Positions 23,124-31,646 of a stretch of 53,081 nucleotides of DNA are shown here, piece by piece. A program made the position numbers and the translations under genes. The notes under the pieces are model-generated. The model saw only the letters and a list, made by a program, of their open reading frames with translations. It was not told the DNA's origin and did no database searches. The stretch is from Candidatus Oscillibacter pullicola (GTDB lineage: Bacteria > Bacillota > Clostridia > Oscillospirales > Oscillospiraceae): contig DWXY01000030.1 in assembly GCA_019118935.1 (NCBI GenBank), positions 1-53,081 on the forward strand, read 5' to 3'. Each line of letters begins with the position of its first letter. The first letter of the stretch is position 1.

Positions 23124-24107
23124 TCACTCGGAAATGGATGGTTCATGAAGGGCGCCAGCCCGGCAGCAGGCGCAGAAGTGGCCGTTGCCGAAGCCCCGCA
23201 GCGCCAGATCCCGGCCGGTGCAGCCCTCCTGGGCGTACAGGCAGCGCTTGGCGAAGCGGCAGCCCGGCTCCGGGTCAATGGGGCTCTGAAGCTCGCCGAT
23301 GAGCTTCACCCGCTGCATCTTCTGCCGGCTGCTGGGGATGGGGATGGCAGACAGCAGGGCCTGGGAATAGGGGTGCATCGGCTGGCGGAACAGCTCCGCG
23401 GAATCCGCCGTCTCCACCAGCTGGCCCAGGTACATCACCGCGATCTTGTCGGAGAAGAACTTCACCACCGACAGGTCATGAGTGATAAAGAGATAGGTCA
23501 GGTGGAACTCCGCCTGCAGGTCCTTCAGCAGGTTCAGGACCTGGGCCTGGATGGACACGTCCAGCGAGGACACCGGCTCGTCGCAGACGATGAACTGCGG
23601 CTTGAGCGACAGGGCCCGGGCGATGCCCACCCGCTGGCGGCGGCCGCCGTCCAGCTCGTGGGGATAGGCGTTGAACAGCCGGGCAGAGAGGCCCACCACG
23701 TCCATCAGCCGGGAGACCTCCTTGTCCAGCTCCGTGCGGCTGTGGACCTTTCCGTGAATCCGCAGCGGTTCGCCGATGATCTCCCCAATGGACATCCGGG
23801 GATTCAGGGAGGAGAACGGGTCCTGGAAAATGATCTGCAGATCCTTGCGCAGGTCGTGAAGCTGCTGCTTGTTCATCTTGCAGATGTCCTGTCCGTTGAA
23901 CAGGATCTCGCCGCTGGTGGCCTGGTGCAGGCCCAGGATCAGCCGGCCGATGGTGGACTTGCCGCAGCCGGACTCGCCCACCAGGCCCAGCGTCTCGCCT
24001 CTCCGGATGGAGAAGTTGACGCCGTCCACCGCATGGAGGGTGCCGGTGGGGCTTTTGAAGTACTTCTTCAGGTCCCGGACTTCCAGGATCACATCCTTAT
24101 CTGCCAT
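23124..24107 (-). CDS. dppF: Oligopeptide/dipeptide-type ABC transporter ATPase (OppF/DppF-like)
   Basis: 327 residues. Walker A GESGCGKST (from residue 44), Q-loop IIFQDPFSSLNP, signature HELDGGRRQRVGIARAL, Walker B FIVCDEPVSSLD and switch His in LFITHDL. The C-terminal cysteine cluster (CRFAKRCLYAQEGC) is the iron-sulfur or zinc-type motif of Opp/Dpp ATPases. The signature has Asp for the usual Ser and Arg for Gln (LDGGR), a variant I recall from other Clostridia DppF proteins. Starts inside the end of the partner ATPase gene (11-base overlap). Confidence 0.92.
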   Translation of the reverse strand: MADKDVILEVRDLKKYFKSPTGTLHAVDGVNFSIRRGETLGLVGESGCGKSTIGRLILGLHQATSGEILFNGQDICKMNKQQLHDLRKDLQIIFQDPFSSLNPRMSIGEIIGEPLRIHGKVHSRTELDKEVSRLMDVVGLSARLFNAYPHELDGGRRQRVGIARALSLKPQFIVCDEPVSSLDVSIQAQVLNLLKDLQAEFHLTYLFITHDLSVVKFFSDKIAVMYLGQLVETADSAELFRQPMHPYSQALLSAIPIPSSRQKMQRVKLIGELQSPIDPEPGCRFAKRCLYAQEGCTGRDLALRGFGNGHFCACCRAGALHEPSISE

Positions 24108-25170
24108 GTCGCACCTCCTCCATCAGTTCGGGGGACTCGAAAACGCCCTGGTGGGCCAGACAGCGCACCATCTGGGTGCCGCCGACGCCGGTCATCTCCG
24201 GCTTGTGGGTACGGCAGGCCTCCGTTGCGTAGGGGCACCGGGGCGCAAAGGCGCAGCCCTCCGGCAGCTCCGTGGGATCCGGCATCTGGCCCTGGATGGG
24301 CTTGAGCTTCTCCGCCGTCTCATCCAAAGACGGGATGGAGCCGAACAGGCCGATGGTGTAAGGGTGATGGGGGTGGTCAAACACCTCCGCGATGGTGCCG
24401 CTCTCCACGATCTCGCCGGCGTACATGATGGCCACCCGGTCGCAGACCTGGGCCACGACGCCCAGGTCGTGGGTGATCAGCAGCAGGGAGGTGCGGAGCT
24501 TTTCCTTCAGCTCGTTCATCAGTTCCAGCACCTGGGCCTGGATGGTCACGTCCAGGGCGGTGGTGGGCTCGTCCGCCAGAATCAGCTCCGGTGAGCAGGC
24601 GATGCTCATGGCGATGACCACCCGCTGCTTCATGCCGCCGGAGAACTGGTGGGGATACTCGTCATAGCGGGCCCGGGGGATGCCCACCATCTCCAGCATG
24701 TCGCCGGCCTTTCTCCGGCCCTCCTCCTTGCTGCACTTTTCATGCTGGTGGATGACCTCCGCGATCTGGTCGCCCACGGAGTAGACCGGGTTCAGGCTGG
24801 TCATGGGGTCCTGGAAAATCACCGAGATCTTGCTGCCGCGGATCTCCCGCAGGCGGGCGGGCTTGGCCTGGAGCATGTCCTCGCCCTCGAACCAGATCTC
24901 GCCGCCCATGATCTTTCCGGGCGGGTCCGCGATGAGCCGCAGGACCGACAGGGCCGTGGTGGTCTTGCCGGCGCCGGTCTCGCCCACCAGGCCCAGGCTC
25001 TCGCCCTTTCCGATGGTCAGATCCAGGCCGTTGACGGCGTAGACCACGTCCTCGTCGGTGTGGTACTCCACCCGCAGGCCGCGGATATCCAGCAGGGCCT
25101 CCGGGGCCTGCGCGGAGGGGATGGGCTCCTTCTCTGGCAGAGCGGTCTTGTGCTGCTTTTTCTCTTCCAT
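24097..25170 (-). CDS. dppD: Oligopeptide/dipeptide-type ABC transporter ATPase (OppD/DppD-like)
   Basis: 357 residues. Walker A GETGAGKTT (from residue 63), VIFQDPMTSLNP, signature FSGGMKQRVVIAMSIA, Walker B LILADEPTTALD, LLITHDLGVVAQ, and the C-terminal Cys motif CAFAPRCPYATEAC typical of OppD/DppD. Energises uptake with the DppF partner. A short N-terminal extension (about 25 residues, Lys/Glu/Pro-rich) precedes the usual start. GAGG upstream; 16-base gap to the permease gene before it. Confidence 0.92.
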   Translation of the reverse strand: MEEKKQHKTALPEKEPIPSAQAPEALLDIRGLRVEYHTDEDVVYAVNGLDLTIGKGESLGLVGETGAGKTTTALSVLRLIADPPGKIMGGEIWFEGEDMLQAKPARLREIRGSKISVIFQDPMTSLNPVYSVGDQIAEVIHQHEKCSKEEGRRKAGDMLEMVGIPRARYDEYPHQFSGGMKQRVVIAMSIACSPELILADEPTTALDVTIQAQVLELMNELKEKLRTSLLLITHDLGVVAQVCDRVAIMYAGEIVESGTIAEVFDHPHHPYTIGLFGSIPSLDETAEKLKPIQGQMPDPTELPEGCAFAPRCPYATEACRTHKPEMTGVGGTQMVRCLAHQGVFESPELMEEVRHGR

Positions 25171-25186
25171 GTGGTGTCCTCCCTCC

Positions 25187-26074
25187 TCAGTTCTTCAGCT
25201 TGGGGTCCAGGGCATCCCGCAGGCCGTCTCCCAGCAGGTTCAGGGAGAGGATGGTCAGCATGATGGCAAGGCCCGGGAACGCGCATACCCACCAGGCCGC
25301 CCGGAAATACTGCCGGCCGGTGCTGACCATGGAGCCCCACTCCGGTGTGGGCGGGCTGATGCCCAGGCCGATGAAGCTGAGGCTGGCGATGGCCAGGATG
25401 GACCCGGCGATGGACAGCGTAGCCTGCACGATGATGGGGGCCATGCAGTTGGGCAGGATGTGCTTGAGGATGATGCGCTTGTCGCTGGCGCCGATGGCGC
25501 GGGCCGCCTCGATGTACTCCTCGTTCTTGATGGTCAGCACGGCGGAGCGGACGATCCGGGCAAAGGGCGGGATGTTGGAGATGCTGATGGCCAGCATCAT
25601 ATTGGTGACGCTGGTGCCCATGGCGGACACCAGGGCGATGGACAGCAGGATGCTGGGGATCGCCAGGAAGATGTCCATGACACGCATGATGACATCATCC
25701 ACCCGGCGGCTGCCATAGCCGGCGATCGCGCCCAGCAGCCCGCCCACCACCGTGGCGATGGCAATGGTGGCAAAGGCCACCGGCAGGGAGATCCGGGCGC
25801 CGTGGACGATCCGGGCCAGGATGTCGCGGCCCACCTCGTCAGTGCCCAGCCAGTGCTCGGCAGAGGGGGGCTGGAGCTTCAGGGATGCATTCTGCTGAAT
25901 CACCAGTGTTTCGTAATCAAAAAACACATCGGCAAAGACGGCGAAGAAGATAATGATTGCCAGAATGATGAGTCCCAGAACGGCCATCTTGTTTTTCTTC
26001 AGGCGGCGCCATACTGCGGCGGCCTGGGACTTTTTCTTGTTCTTGTTTTTCACTTTCCCAGTCATCCGCATCAC
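25187..26074 (-). CDS. dppC: ABC transporter permease, DppC/OppC-like
   Basis: 295 residues, an N-terminal anchor helix (KMAVLGLIILAIIIFFAVFA) preceded by a Lys-rich cytoplasmic start, then the BPD_transp domain with LGTDEVGRDILARIVHGARI and the EAA loop EYIEAARAIGASDKRIILKH. C-terminal GDGLRDALDPKL is the standard end of the DppC family. Overlaps the dppB stop by 4 bases (ATGA), so translation is coupled. Confidence 0.93.
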   Translation of the reverse strand: MMRMTGKVKNKNKKKSQAAAVWRRLKKNKMAVLGLIILAIIIFFAVFADVFFDYETLVIQQNASLKLQPPSAEHWLGTDEVGRDILARIVHGARISLPVAFATIAIATVVGGLLGAIAGYGSRRVDDVIMRVMDIFLAIPSILLSIALVSAMGTSVTNMMLAISISNIPPFARIVRSAVLTIKNEEYIEAARAIGASDKRIILKHILPNCMAPIIVQATLSIAGSILAIASLSFIGLGISPPTPEWGSMVSTGRQYFRAAWWVCAFPGLAIMLTILSLNLLGDGLRDALDPKLKN

Positions 26075-27009
26075 CTCTTTGCCGTTTTGTACTGGGCCCG
26101 GATTCTGGGGTCCAGAAATGCGTACAGGATATCAATGCACAGATTGATGATGGTGAACATCGTGGCCAGCACCAGCACGCAGGCCACCACCACGGGCGTG
26201 TCCTTCAGGCCGATGCGGTCCACCAGCAGCCGGCCGATGCCGGGCCAGGAGAACACCGTCTCCACCAGTACCGCGCCGCCCAGGGAGAAGCCGAACTGCA
26301 GTCCCACCGTGGTGACAATGGGGATCATGGCGTTGCGCAGGGCGTGGCGGATGGTGATGACGCTCTCCTTCAGGCCCTTGGCCCGGGCGGTACGGATGTA
26401 ATCCTGCCGGATCGTTTCCAGCATGGAGGAGCGGGTCATGCGGGTGATCATCGCCAGGGAGTTGGCGCTGAGGGTGATGGCCGGCAGCACCAAGGCGCCC
26501 CAGGTCTCAAAGTTGGAGGATGGGAACCACCCCAGCCCTGCGGCGAAGATCACGATCAGCATGAGGCCCAGCCAGAAGTTCGGCATGGAGACGCCGAACA
26601 GGGCTCCCACCATGGAGATGTTATCCACCGCCGAATACTGGTGGGTGGCGGAAATCACGCCCAGGGGAATTCCGATCAGAATGGCAAACAGCATGGCGCA
26701 GGCCGACAGCAGGATGGTATTGGGCAGTCGGGCGGCGATCTCCGCCGCCACCGGGTTTCCAGTGCTGTATGAGGTGCCGAAATCGCCCTGGACTGCGTTG
26801 ACAATGAATCGGCCGTACTGGACCAGGAAGGGATCGTCCAGTCCCAGTTCCGCCTGCAGGGCGTTATAGGCCTCTTCGGAATAATTGTCGCCCAGCATCA
26901 TCTGCACCGGATCGCCAGGCGTAAAGCTCAGGATGGTATAGACAATAAAGCTGACACCCAGCAGCACCGGGATCAGCATGAGCAGCCGTTTGAGAATAAA
27001 ACGGTACAT
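26071..27009 (-). CDS. dppB: ABC transporter permease, DppB/OppB-like
   Basis: 312 residues. Standard DppB start (MYRFILKRLLMLIPVLLGVS), TPGDPVQMMLG, and the EAA loop DYIRTARAKGLKESVITIRH; ends with YAFLDPRIR. Six hydrophobic segments. Pairs with the DppC protein to form the channel. Located 88 bases after the binding-protein gene, from which it is separated by a strong hairpin. Confidence 0.93.
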   Translation of the reverse strand: MYRFILKRLLMLIPVLLGVSFIVYTILSFTPGDPVQMMLGDNYSEEAYNALQAELGLDDPFLVQYGRFIVNAVQGDFGTSYSTGNPVAAEIAARLPNTILLSACAMLFAILIGIPLGVISATHQYSAVDNISMVGALFGVSMPNFWLGLMLIVIFAAGLGWFPSSNFETWGALVLPAITLSANSLAMITRMTRSSMLETIRQDYIRTARAKGLKESVITIRHALRNAMIPIVTTVGLQFGFSLGGAVLVETVFSWPGIGRLLVDRIGLKDTPVVVACVLVLATMFTIINLCIDILYAFLDPRIRAQYKTAKR

Positions 27010-27046
27010 CTGTCACTCTCCTTTTTCCGTGACGCAAGTTTGCGCA

Positions 27047-27076
27047 AGCGGGCGGCGGCTTTTGCCGCCGCCCGCT
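27047..27076 (-). terminator. 13-bp hairpin between binding-protein and permease genes
   Basis: AGCGGGCGGCGGC (27047-27059) and GCCGCCGCCCGCT (27064-27076) with a 4-base loop. On the minus strand no long T run follows, so it probably acts as a partial terminator or mRNA stabiliser giving more binding protein than permease, as known in other ABC importer operons. Confidence 0.6.
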
Positions 27077-27097
27077 CACTGGAATGCCTGAATGCGC

Positions 27098-28639
27098 TTA
27101 TTCAAAATAGGTGCCGTTGATGTAGTGGGACTTGCCCGGATACAGGCCGAAGCCCTTCACATTGGACTGCATGCCGGCGTTCAGGTGCTCCACCGCCAGG
27201 GGGACCAGGGGCGCGGCCTCCGCCACTTTGCTCTGGATCTCCGCATACAGCTCCATGGCACGCTCAGTGTCGGTGGTGGTGCTGGCCTCGTCGATCATGG
27301 CGTCCACCTCGGGCGTGGTCCAGAAGCAGCGGTTGCCGGAGGGGCCCAGAGCCTCCGTGTGGTACATGGACCGCAGCATGGAGTCGGGGTCGATGGAGGT
27401 CTTGGACATGATGAACATGTCATGGGCGCCGTTGCCGGTCTCGGACGTGAACTGGCCGTTCTCCAGGGTCTTGACCTCGGCGTTGATGCCCACCTGGCGC
27501 AGCTGCTCCTGGATGACCACGGCGGAGTCCCGCATCACCTGGCTGTCGGAGCACCAGAGGGTGGTGGAGAAGCCGTCGGGATAGCCGGCCTCGGCCAGCA
27601 GCTCCTTGGCCTTCTCCACGTTGTAGGAGTAGTCGGAGCAGTCGGAGACGTAGCCGTCCACGCTGGGGGGCAGCATGGTGTAGTTGGCGGGCGTGGCCTC
27701 GCCGCTGAACACCAGGTCGATGTAGCCCTGGGGATCCAGCGCGTAGGCGACAGCCTGCCGGACCTTCTCGTTGTCAAAGGGGGCCTTCTGCACGTTCATG
27801 CCCACGAACCACACGGTAGTGCTGGGAGAGGTCAGGGTGGTGACAGACTCGTTGCCCGCCAGGCTCTCCAGGTCGGTGATGCCCAGGTCATAGGCCAGAT
27901 CCACCTCGCCGGTCTCCAGGCCGATGGTGCGGTTCAGCGCCTCGGGGATGGTGCGGAAGATGATGCGCTTGACGGCCGGAGCGCCGCCCCAGTAGTCCTC
28001 AAATGCCTCCAGGACCACGTCGCCGCCCAGCTCCCAGGAGACGAACTTGAAGGGGCCGGTGCCCACGGGGTGCTTGTTGAACTCCTCCGCGCTGGTATCT
28101 GCGCTCTTGCAGATGATGGAGGCCGCGTCCAGGCTCAGGCGGTACAGCAGCGCGTTGAAGGGCTCGGAGGTCTTGATGGTGACAGTGTAGTCATCATCGC
28201 AGGTAATGCTGTCGATAATCAGGTAGTTGTAGTTCACGCCGGGGTTGGCGATGCAGCGCTCCAGGCTGTACTTGACATCCTCGGAGGTCATCTCCTCGCC
28301 GTTGTGGAACTTGACGCCCTGACGCAGATGGAACACGGTGGTGGTGTCGTCGATGACCTCCCAGCTTTCCGCCAGGGCAGGCACCAGGTTCATGTCGGTG
28401 TCCATCATCACCAGGCGGTCAAACATCTGGGTGGTGACCCGATAGGTTCCGATGGATGCTTGGACCATGGGGTCCATGTAGGTGGGGGACTCCGGGATGG
28501 CAACGATCAGGGTATCCTTGGTGCCGGTATCACCGGCACCATCTGAGGTAGTCGAGCTGGAACCGGTGGGGCCGCAGCCGGCCAGCATCCCGCAGAGCAG
28601 GAACATTGCGGTGAACAGTGCGAAAACTCTCTTCTTCAT
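27098..28639 (-). CDS. Lipoprotein substrate-binding protein, family 5 (DppA/OppA type)
   Basis: 513 residues. Lipoprotein signal with lipobox LAGC (Cys 22), a Ser/Thr-rich spacer and an SBP_bac_5 domain (ESPTYMDPMVQASIG, ESWEVIDDTTTVFHLRQGVK, FHNGEEMTSEDVKYSLER, KHPVGTGPFKFVSWE). It delivers a peptide or other organic solute to the DppBCDF complex encoded downstream. The ligand cannot be predicted: this family also binds nickel chelates, opines, glutathione and sugars. Its neighbours on both sides are FMN-domain proteins, suggesting the solute feeds a flavin-dependent reaction. ATG with CAGGAGGAG upstream. Confidence 0.92.
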   Translation of the reverse strand: MKKRVFALFTAMFLLCGMLAGCGPTGSSSTTSDGAGDTGTKDTLIVAIPESPTYMDPMVQASIGTYRVTTQMFDRLVMMDTDMNLVPALAESWEVIDDTTTVFHLRQGVKFHNGEEMTSEDVKYSLERCIANPGVNYNYLIIDSITCDDDYTVTIKTSEPFNALLYRLSLDAASIICKSADTSAEEFNKHPVGTGPFKFVSWELGGDVVLEAFEDYWGGAPAVKRIIFRTIPEALNRTIGLETGEVDLAYDLGITDLESLAGNESVTTLTSPSTTVWFVGMNVQKAPFDNEKVRQAVAYALDPQGYIDLVFSGEATPANYTMLPPSVDGYVSDCSDYSYNVEKAKELLAEAGYPDGFSTTLWCSDSQVMRDSAVVIQEQLRQVGINAEVKTLENGQFTSETGNGAHDMFIMSKTSIDPDSMLRSMYHTEALGPSGNRCFWTTPEVDAMIDEASTTTDTERAMELYAEIQSKVAEAAPLVPLAVEHLNAGMQSNVKGFGLYPGKSHYINGTYFE

Positions 28640-28676
28640 CGTACTCCTCCTGACGTGGTGGTGATATATTTCTGAA

Positions 28677-28694
28677 ACCGCCGCCCCCGGCGGT
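28677..28694 (-). terminator. Hairpin between FMN protein C and binding-protein gene
   Basis: ACCGCCG (28677-28683) pairs with CGGCGGT (28688-28694) around a 4-base loop. On the minus strand it is followed by TTTC. Possible weak terminator or attenuator inside the operon. Confidence 0.4.
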
Positions 28695-28713
28695 CACATT
28701 CCTGGTTGTGCGC

Positions 28714-29562
28714 TCAGCGCAAGCCGTCGGCCGCCAGGGCCTCCTCCATCCGCCTTGCCAGCTCCAGATAGTTGTCCCATTCCTTCGCCCGCTTGGGCTC
28801 CTCCGTGAAGGGAAGCCCGGTCAGGTCGGTGAGGCTCTGGGTCTCCAGCACCCGGGCGCTGAGCAGGTCGAAGATGCTGTTGAACCCGGCGCCGATGGTG
28901 GAGATGTAGTCGGGGCAGTGGTATTTGGACTGCCGGTAATAGGGCTTGAGCTCCGGGTCCTCAATCTCCTCCTGCCGGTCGGCGAAGATCTCGTCGTAGG
29001 CGCAGGAGATGATCTTTCCCGCCTCCAGCACGATCTGCAGCCGCCCGGTGACGCCGGGCTCCACCGCCTGGGCAAGGCCGTAATACACCTGGCCGGAGGG
29101 CTTGTCCAGCCGCCCCGCGATCTCCTCCGCCAGCGGGAGCATAGACCGCTTGATGCTGTTGGAGGCGCCGGTGAGCAGGTCAAACTCGCCTGTGAGGCGG
29201 TTCTCCGCCACCATCTGCTCTTCCAGATGGGTCAGGCCGTTCACCAGCACCACACCGGACTTGGCGGTTCGCTCCTTGGTGGCCTGCAGAAAGCCGTAGT
29301 CGGACAGCCGCTTGGAAACGCCCTGGTACCGCCTAATGTAATAGGTGGGGTTGTTGATCTCGTTGAACTCCACCATCTGCAGCGTTCCGTCCCGCCGGAC
29401 CACTTCCAGAATGCCGTGATACCCCTTGTCCCCCGGGAAATGCGGGGCAAACCAATTCTCGGCCCGGTAATAGTCTCCCTTTACCAGCCCCATGGGCGGC
29501 TGCACCGTCCAGAACAGCCGGTCCAGCACGTCAACGGACTTTTCGCGCTTCTTCTCTGCCAT
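28714..29562 (-). CDS. Tandem FMN-binding-domain protein C, predicted ApbE target
   Basis: 282 residues from ATG 29562 (GGAAGGAAGAGAGG upstream); first gene of the operon. Same two-half layout as A and B: LVKGDYYRAENWF, GILEVVRRDGTLQMVEFN, FDLLTGASNSIKRSMLPL with the acceptor motif T131-G-A-S134-N-S; then VTGRLQIVLEAGKIISCAYD, EIFADRQEEIEDPELKPYYR, QSKYHCPDY and LTDLTGLPF. It is shorter than B after YRQSKY, lacking the DPFPSGWDRH segment. No signal peptide. Together with ApbE at the other end of the operon it marks a flavinylated cytoplasmic system. Confidence 0.82.
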   Translation of the reverse strand: MAEKKREKSVDVLDRLFWTVQPPMGLVKGDYYRAENWFAPHFPGDKGYHGILEVVRRDGTLQMVEFNEINNPTYYIRRYQGVSKRLSDYGFLQATKERTAKSGVVLVNGLTHLEEQMVAENRLTGEFDLLTGASNSIKRSMLPLAEEIAGRLDKPSGQVYYGLAQAVEPGVTGRLQIVLEAGKIISCAYDEIFADRQEEIEDPELKPYYRQSKYHCPDYISTIGAGFNSIFDLLSARVLETQSLTDLTGLPFTEEPKRAKEWDNYLELARRMEEALAADGLR

Positions 29563-29616
29563 GCCTCTCTTCCTTCCCCTCATTTTGATCCGCATTCCAC
29601 CGCCGGGGTGCGGATC

Positions 29617-29645
29617 TTGTATTCTTTGAAAATTGGCGCTATAAT
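29617..29645 (+). promoter_or_regulatory. Possible plus-strand promoter with short terminator-like leader
   Basis: TTGTAT (29617-29622), 17 bases, TATAAT (29640-29645) point toward the LysR gene. About 15 bases downstream CGCCC (29663-29667)/GGGCG (29676-29680) followed by CTTTGTTTT forms a weak terminator-like hairpin. An 8-bp inverted repeat GATCCGCA/TGCGGATC (29587-29616) lies directly upstream. Confidence 0.4.
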
Positions 29646-29700
29646 GATTGACAGAATCTGAACGCCCTTCTGACCGGGCGCCTTTGTTTTGCCTGTTACG

Positions 29701-29709
29701 ATTATAACA
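29701..29709 (-). promoter_or_regulatory. Extended -10 promoter for the FMN/ABC/apbE operon
   Basis: On the minus strand TGTTATAAT forms an extended -10 element about 140 bases before the ATG of FMN protein C; no strong -35 is visible, which fits an activator-dependent (LysR) promoter. Confidence 0.45.
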
Positions 29710-29801
29710 TGCTCCCCCCGCTGTCGGATTATAGGGGATTTTGTTAAGCCTTCGCTATTTGGGATTAGGTCCCTCCGCCGTTTTGAGAAAGAGAGCGCGA
29801 C

Positions 29802-30710
29802 ATGAACACAGAACACCTCGTCTATATCCTGGAAGCGTACAAGTGCGGCTCTGTCAACAAAGCCGCCCGAAACTGTTATATCTCCCAGTCCCATCTCAGC
29901 ACCATCATCAAAAATGTGGAGCAGGAGATCGGCTATCCCCTGTTCCACAGGACGGCCAACGGCATCACCGCTACGCCGGAGGGACTGATCTTCATGAGCC
30001 ACGCTGAGAAGATCGTCACCGAGCGCAACAACATCCAGAAGATCCCGGAATCCATGTCCGAGAGCGACAGCCTCTCCATCATCTGCGCCCGCTCTGCCTT
30101 TGTGCTCCAGTGTTTCTTTGATTACAAAAACTGCTACCCCAACCTGAACAGAACCCACGACAAATTCCTGGAGGCCGGTCTCCGGGAAAACCTGAAAAAC
30201 GTCGTGGCCCAGACCTGCAGGCTGGGCATCCTGGTGCTGTTCGAACAGGTCATCCCCAAGTACATGGACCTGGCGGACCAGTACAATCTGGAGCTGACGA
30301 TCCTCCAGCGCTCCATCCCCGTCACCGCCCTGATGTCCAAGTCCCATCCCCTGGCCAACTCCGCCCGCGTCTCTCTCAAGGATCTGGCGGGGTACCCGTT
30401 CATCGCCGACGCGCACATCGATCCGGATGATACGCTGGATGTGCTGGGACTCCAGAGCCACACGGACCTGCTGTACATCTGTGACCGCGGCACGATCTTC
30501 GACGCGGTCCGCAAGGGCAATTACATTGCCATCGGCATCAGCATCCCGGAGGAGGACGCCCGGCGGATGGACTGCGTCTGCTGCCCCATCGCGGACGGCG
30601 CCCCCATGGCCGTGGCCCTGCTGCATTCCCGGACCTTTACGCTCCGCCCCAGAGAAAAGCACTTCATTCGGTATCTGACCGACCGCCTGCACAAGCGCTA
30701 TCCCGGATAA
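29802..30710 (+). CDS. LysR-family regulator, probable regulator of the flavinylation operon
   Basis: 302 residues, ATG 29802. N-terminal HTH (EHLVYILEAYKCGSVNKAAR, ISQSHLSTIIKNVEQEIGYP) and a LysR substrate-binding domain with a less usual central part (FDYKNCYPNLNRTHDKFLEA). Divergent from the operon starting with FMN protein C, with about 240 bases between starts, the classical arrangement for a LysR activator sensing the transported compound or its product. Confidence 0.88.
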   Translation: MNTEHLVYILEAYKCGSVNKAARNCYISQSHLSTIIKNVEQEIGYPLFHRTANGITATPEGLIFMSHAEKIVTERNNIQKIPESMSESDSLSIICARSAFVLQCFFDYKNCYPNLNRTHDKFLEAGLRENLKNVVAQTCRLGILVLFEQVIPKYMDLADQYNLELTILQRSIPVTALMSKSHPLANSARVSLKDLAGYPFIADAHIDPDDTLDVLGLQSHTDLLYICDRGTIFDAVRKGNYIAIGISIPEEDARRMDCVCCPIADGAPMAVALLHSRTFTLRPREKHFIRYLTDRLHKRYPG

Positions 30711-31640
30711 ACGGAGTACCGCTTCCCGCAGGGCGGCCCACCGGCGGATTTCGGCCCGCATCGGCACATATCCCCCCTGACAGGAAAGCTGAAAGCATTG
30801 GGGACGGCGTTTCGCGCGCTTTTCAAATACGACGATGCCAAAGAAACCGTACACTGGTTATTTGACCCTCTGGAACTCTGGGAAGAGGTGGGCACTTCTC
30901 TCACCCAGAACACATTTGGGGGAGCAAGGAATCCCCAATCCACGGGCAAGGACACCAAAATCTTCCTTTCTAATTACCGAATTGTGGAGACGCAGAGCCT
31001 GCGAAAATTGCTGCAAAAGCAGAAATGAGGATATTCGGGGCTACAAATCCGGTTTTGAGGAACGCTGTCTTGTCATCCAAAGCGGACACTTGGGCCTTCA
31101 ACCCCTCAATAGACCCCGAGCCGCTCTTTGGCCCATAACCAGAATTCGGAAATACGCAGTCCTGCCGCCGCATACAGTTCCATTGAGACGGAATATGTCA
31201 ACAGCCCCCTCAATGTGCAGCGTCTATATTCCGGCATTTGCAAACAAGGCCGCCCTTCTGAGAAGGGCGGCCTTGTTTTATCACTTCGCCCCCCAAATTG
31301 CCGGCGCCGGCATTCCAGGGGCCGTATGGAAGTCGATCGCTCTGTTGCCTGTTCTGTGCCGCAGCGGCCCTTTCAGGCGGAACAACGCCGGTCTGCTGAG
31401 ACCTTCCAGCCCGTTGTATAGGGCGTTGTACGGCGGCAGAGGGTTTCTGCATCCTCCGGCGCCACACGGCTGCCGGACTGCGCTTTCGTTTCCCTGACCA
31501 TGGTCCGCAGGCGCCTCGGGTTCTCCAGCATGGGGGCAGGGGCGGAGCATGTTCTCATTGTCAGGCTGTCGGCCGTGGGAGGCCAGAAAAATGCGGGATT
31601 TCAGAACATCCGCCAGCGTGCGGTCCCGTATGTTCACATT
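30711..31640. other. No recognisable gene
   Basis: About 930 bases after the LysR gene. Frames up to 220 codons are open on the plus strand but have no family resemblance, no matching ribosome site and unlikely amino-acid composition (rich in R, P, W, C). The only structure I see is the hairpin at 31242-31279. Probably decayed DNA. Confidence 0.6.
31242..31279. terminator. Bidirectional terminator-like hairpin
   Basis: AAACAAGGCCGCCCTT (31242-31257) pairs with AAGGGCGGCCTTGTTT (31263-31278), followed by TA on the plus strand and preceded by A-rich sequence, so it could stop transcription both ways. No gene directly upstream is recognisable; likely left from a lost gene. Confidence 0.65.
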
Positions 31641-31646
31641 CGCCCG

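Noticed and set aside
30798-31497. Plus-strand frames of 76 and 220 codons after the LysR gene
   Set aside because: No recognisable domain, improbable composition, and no clear ribosome site.
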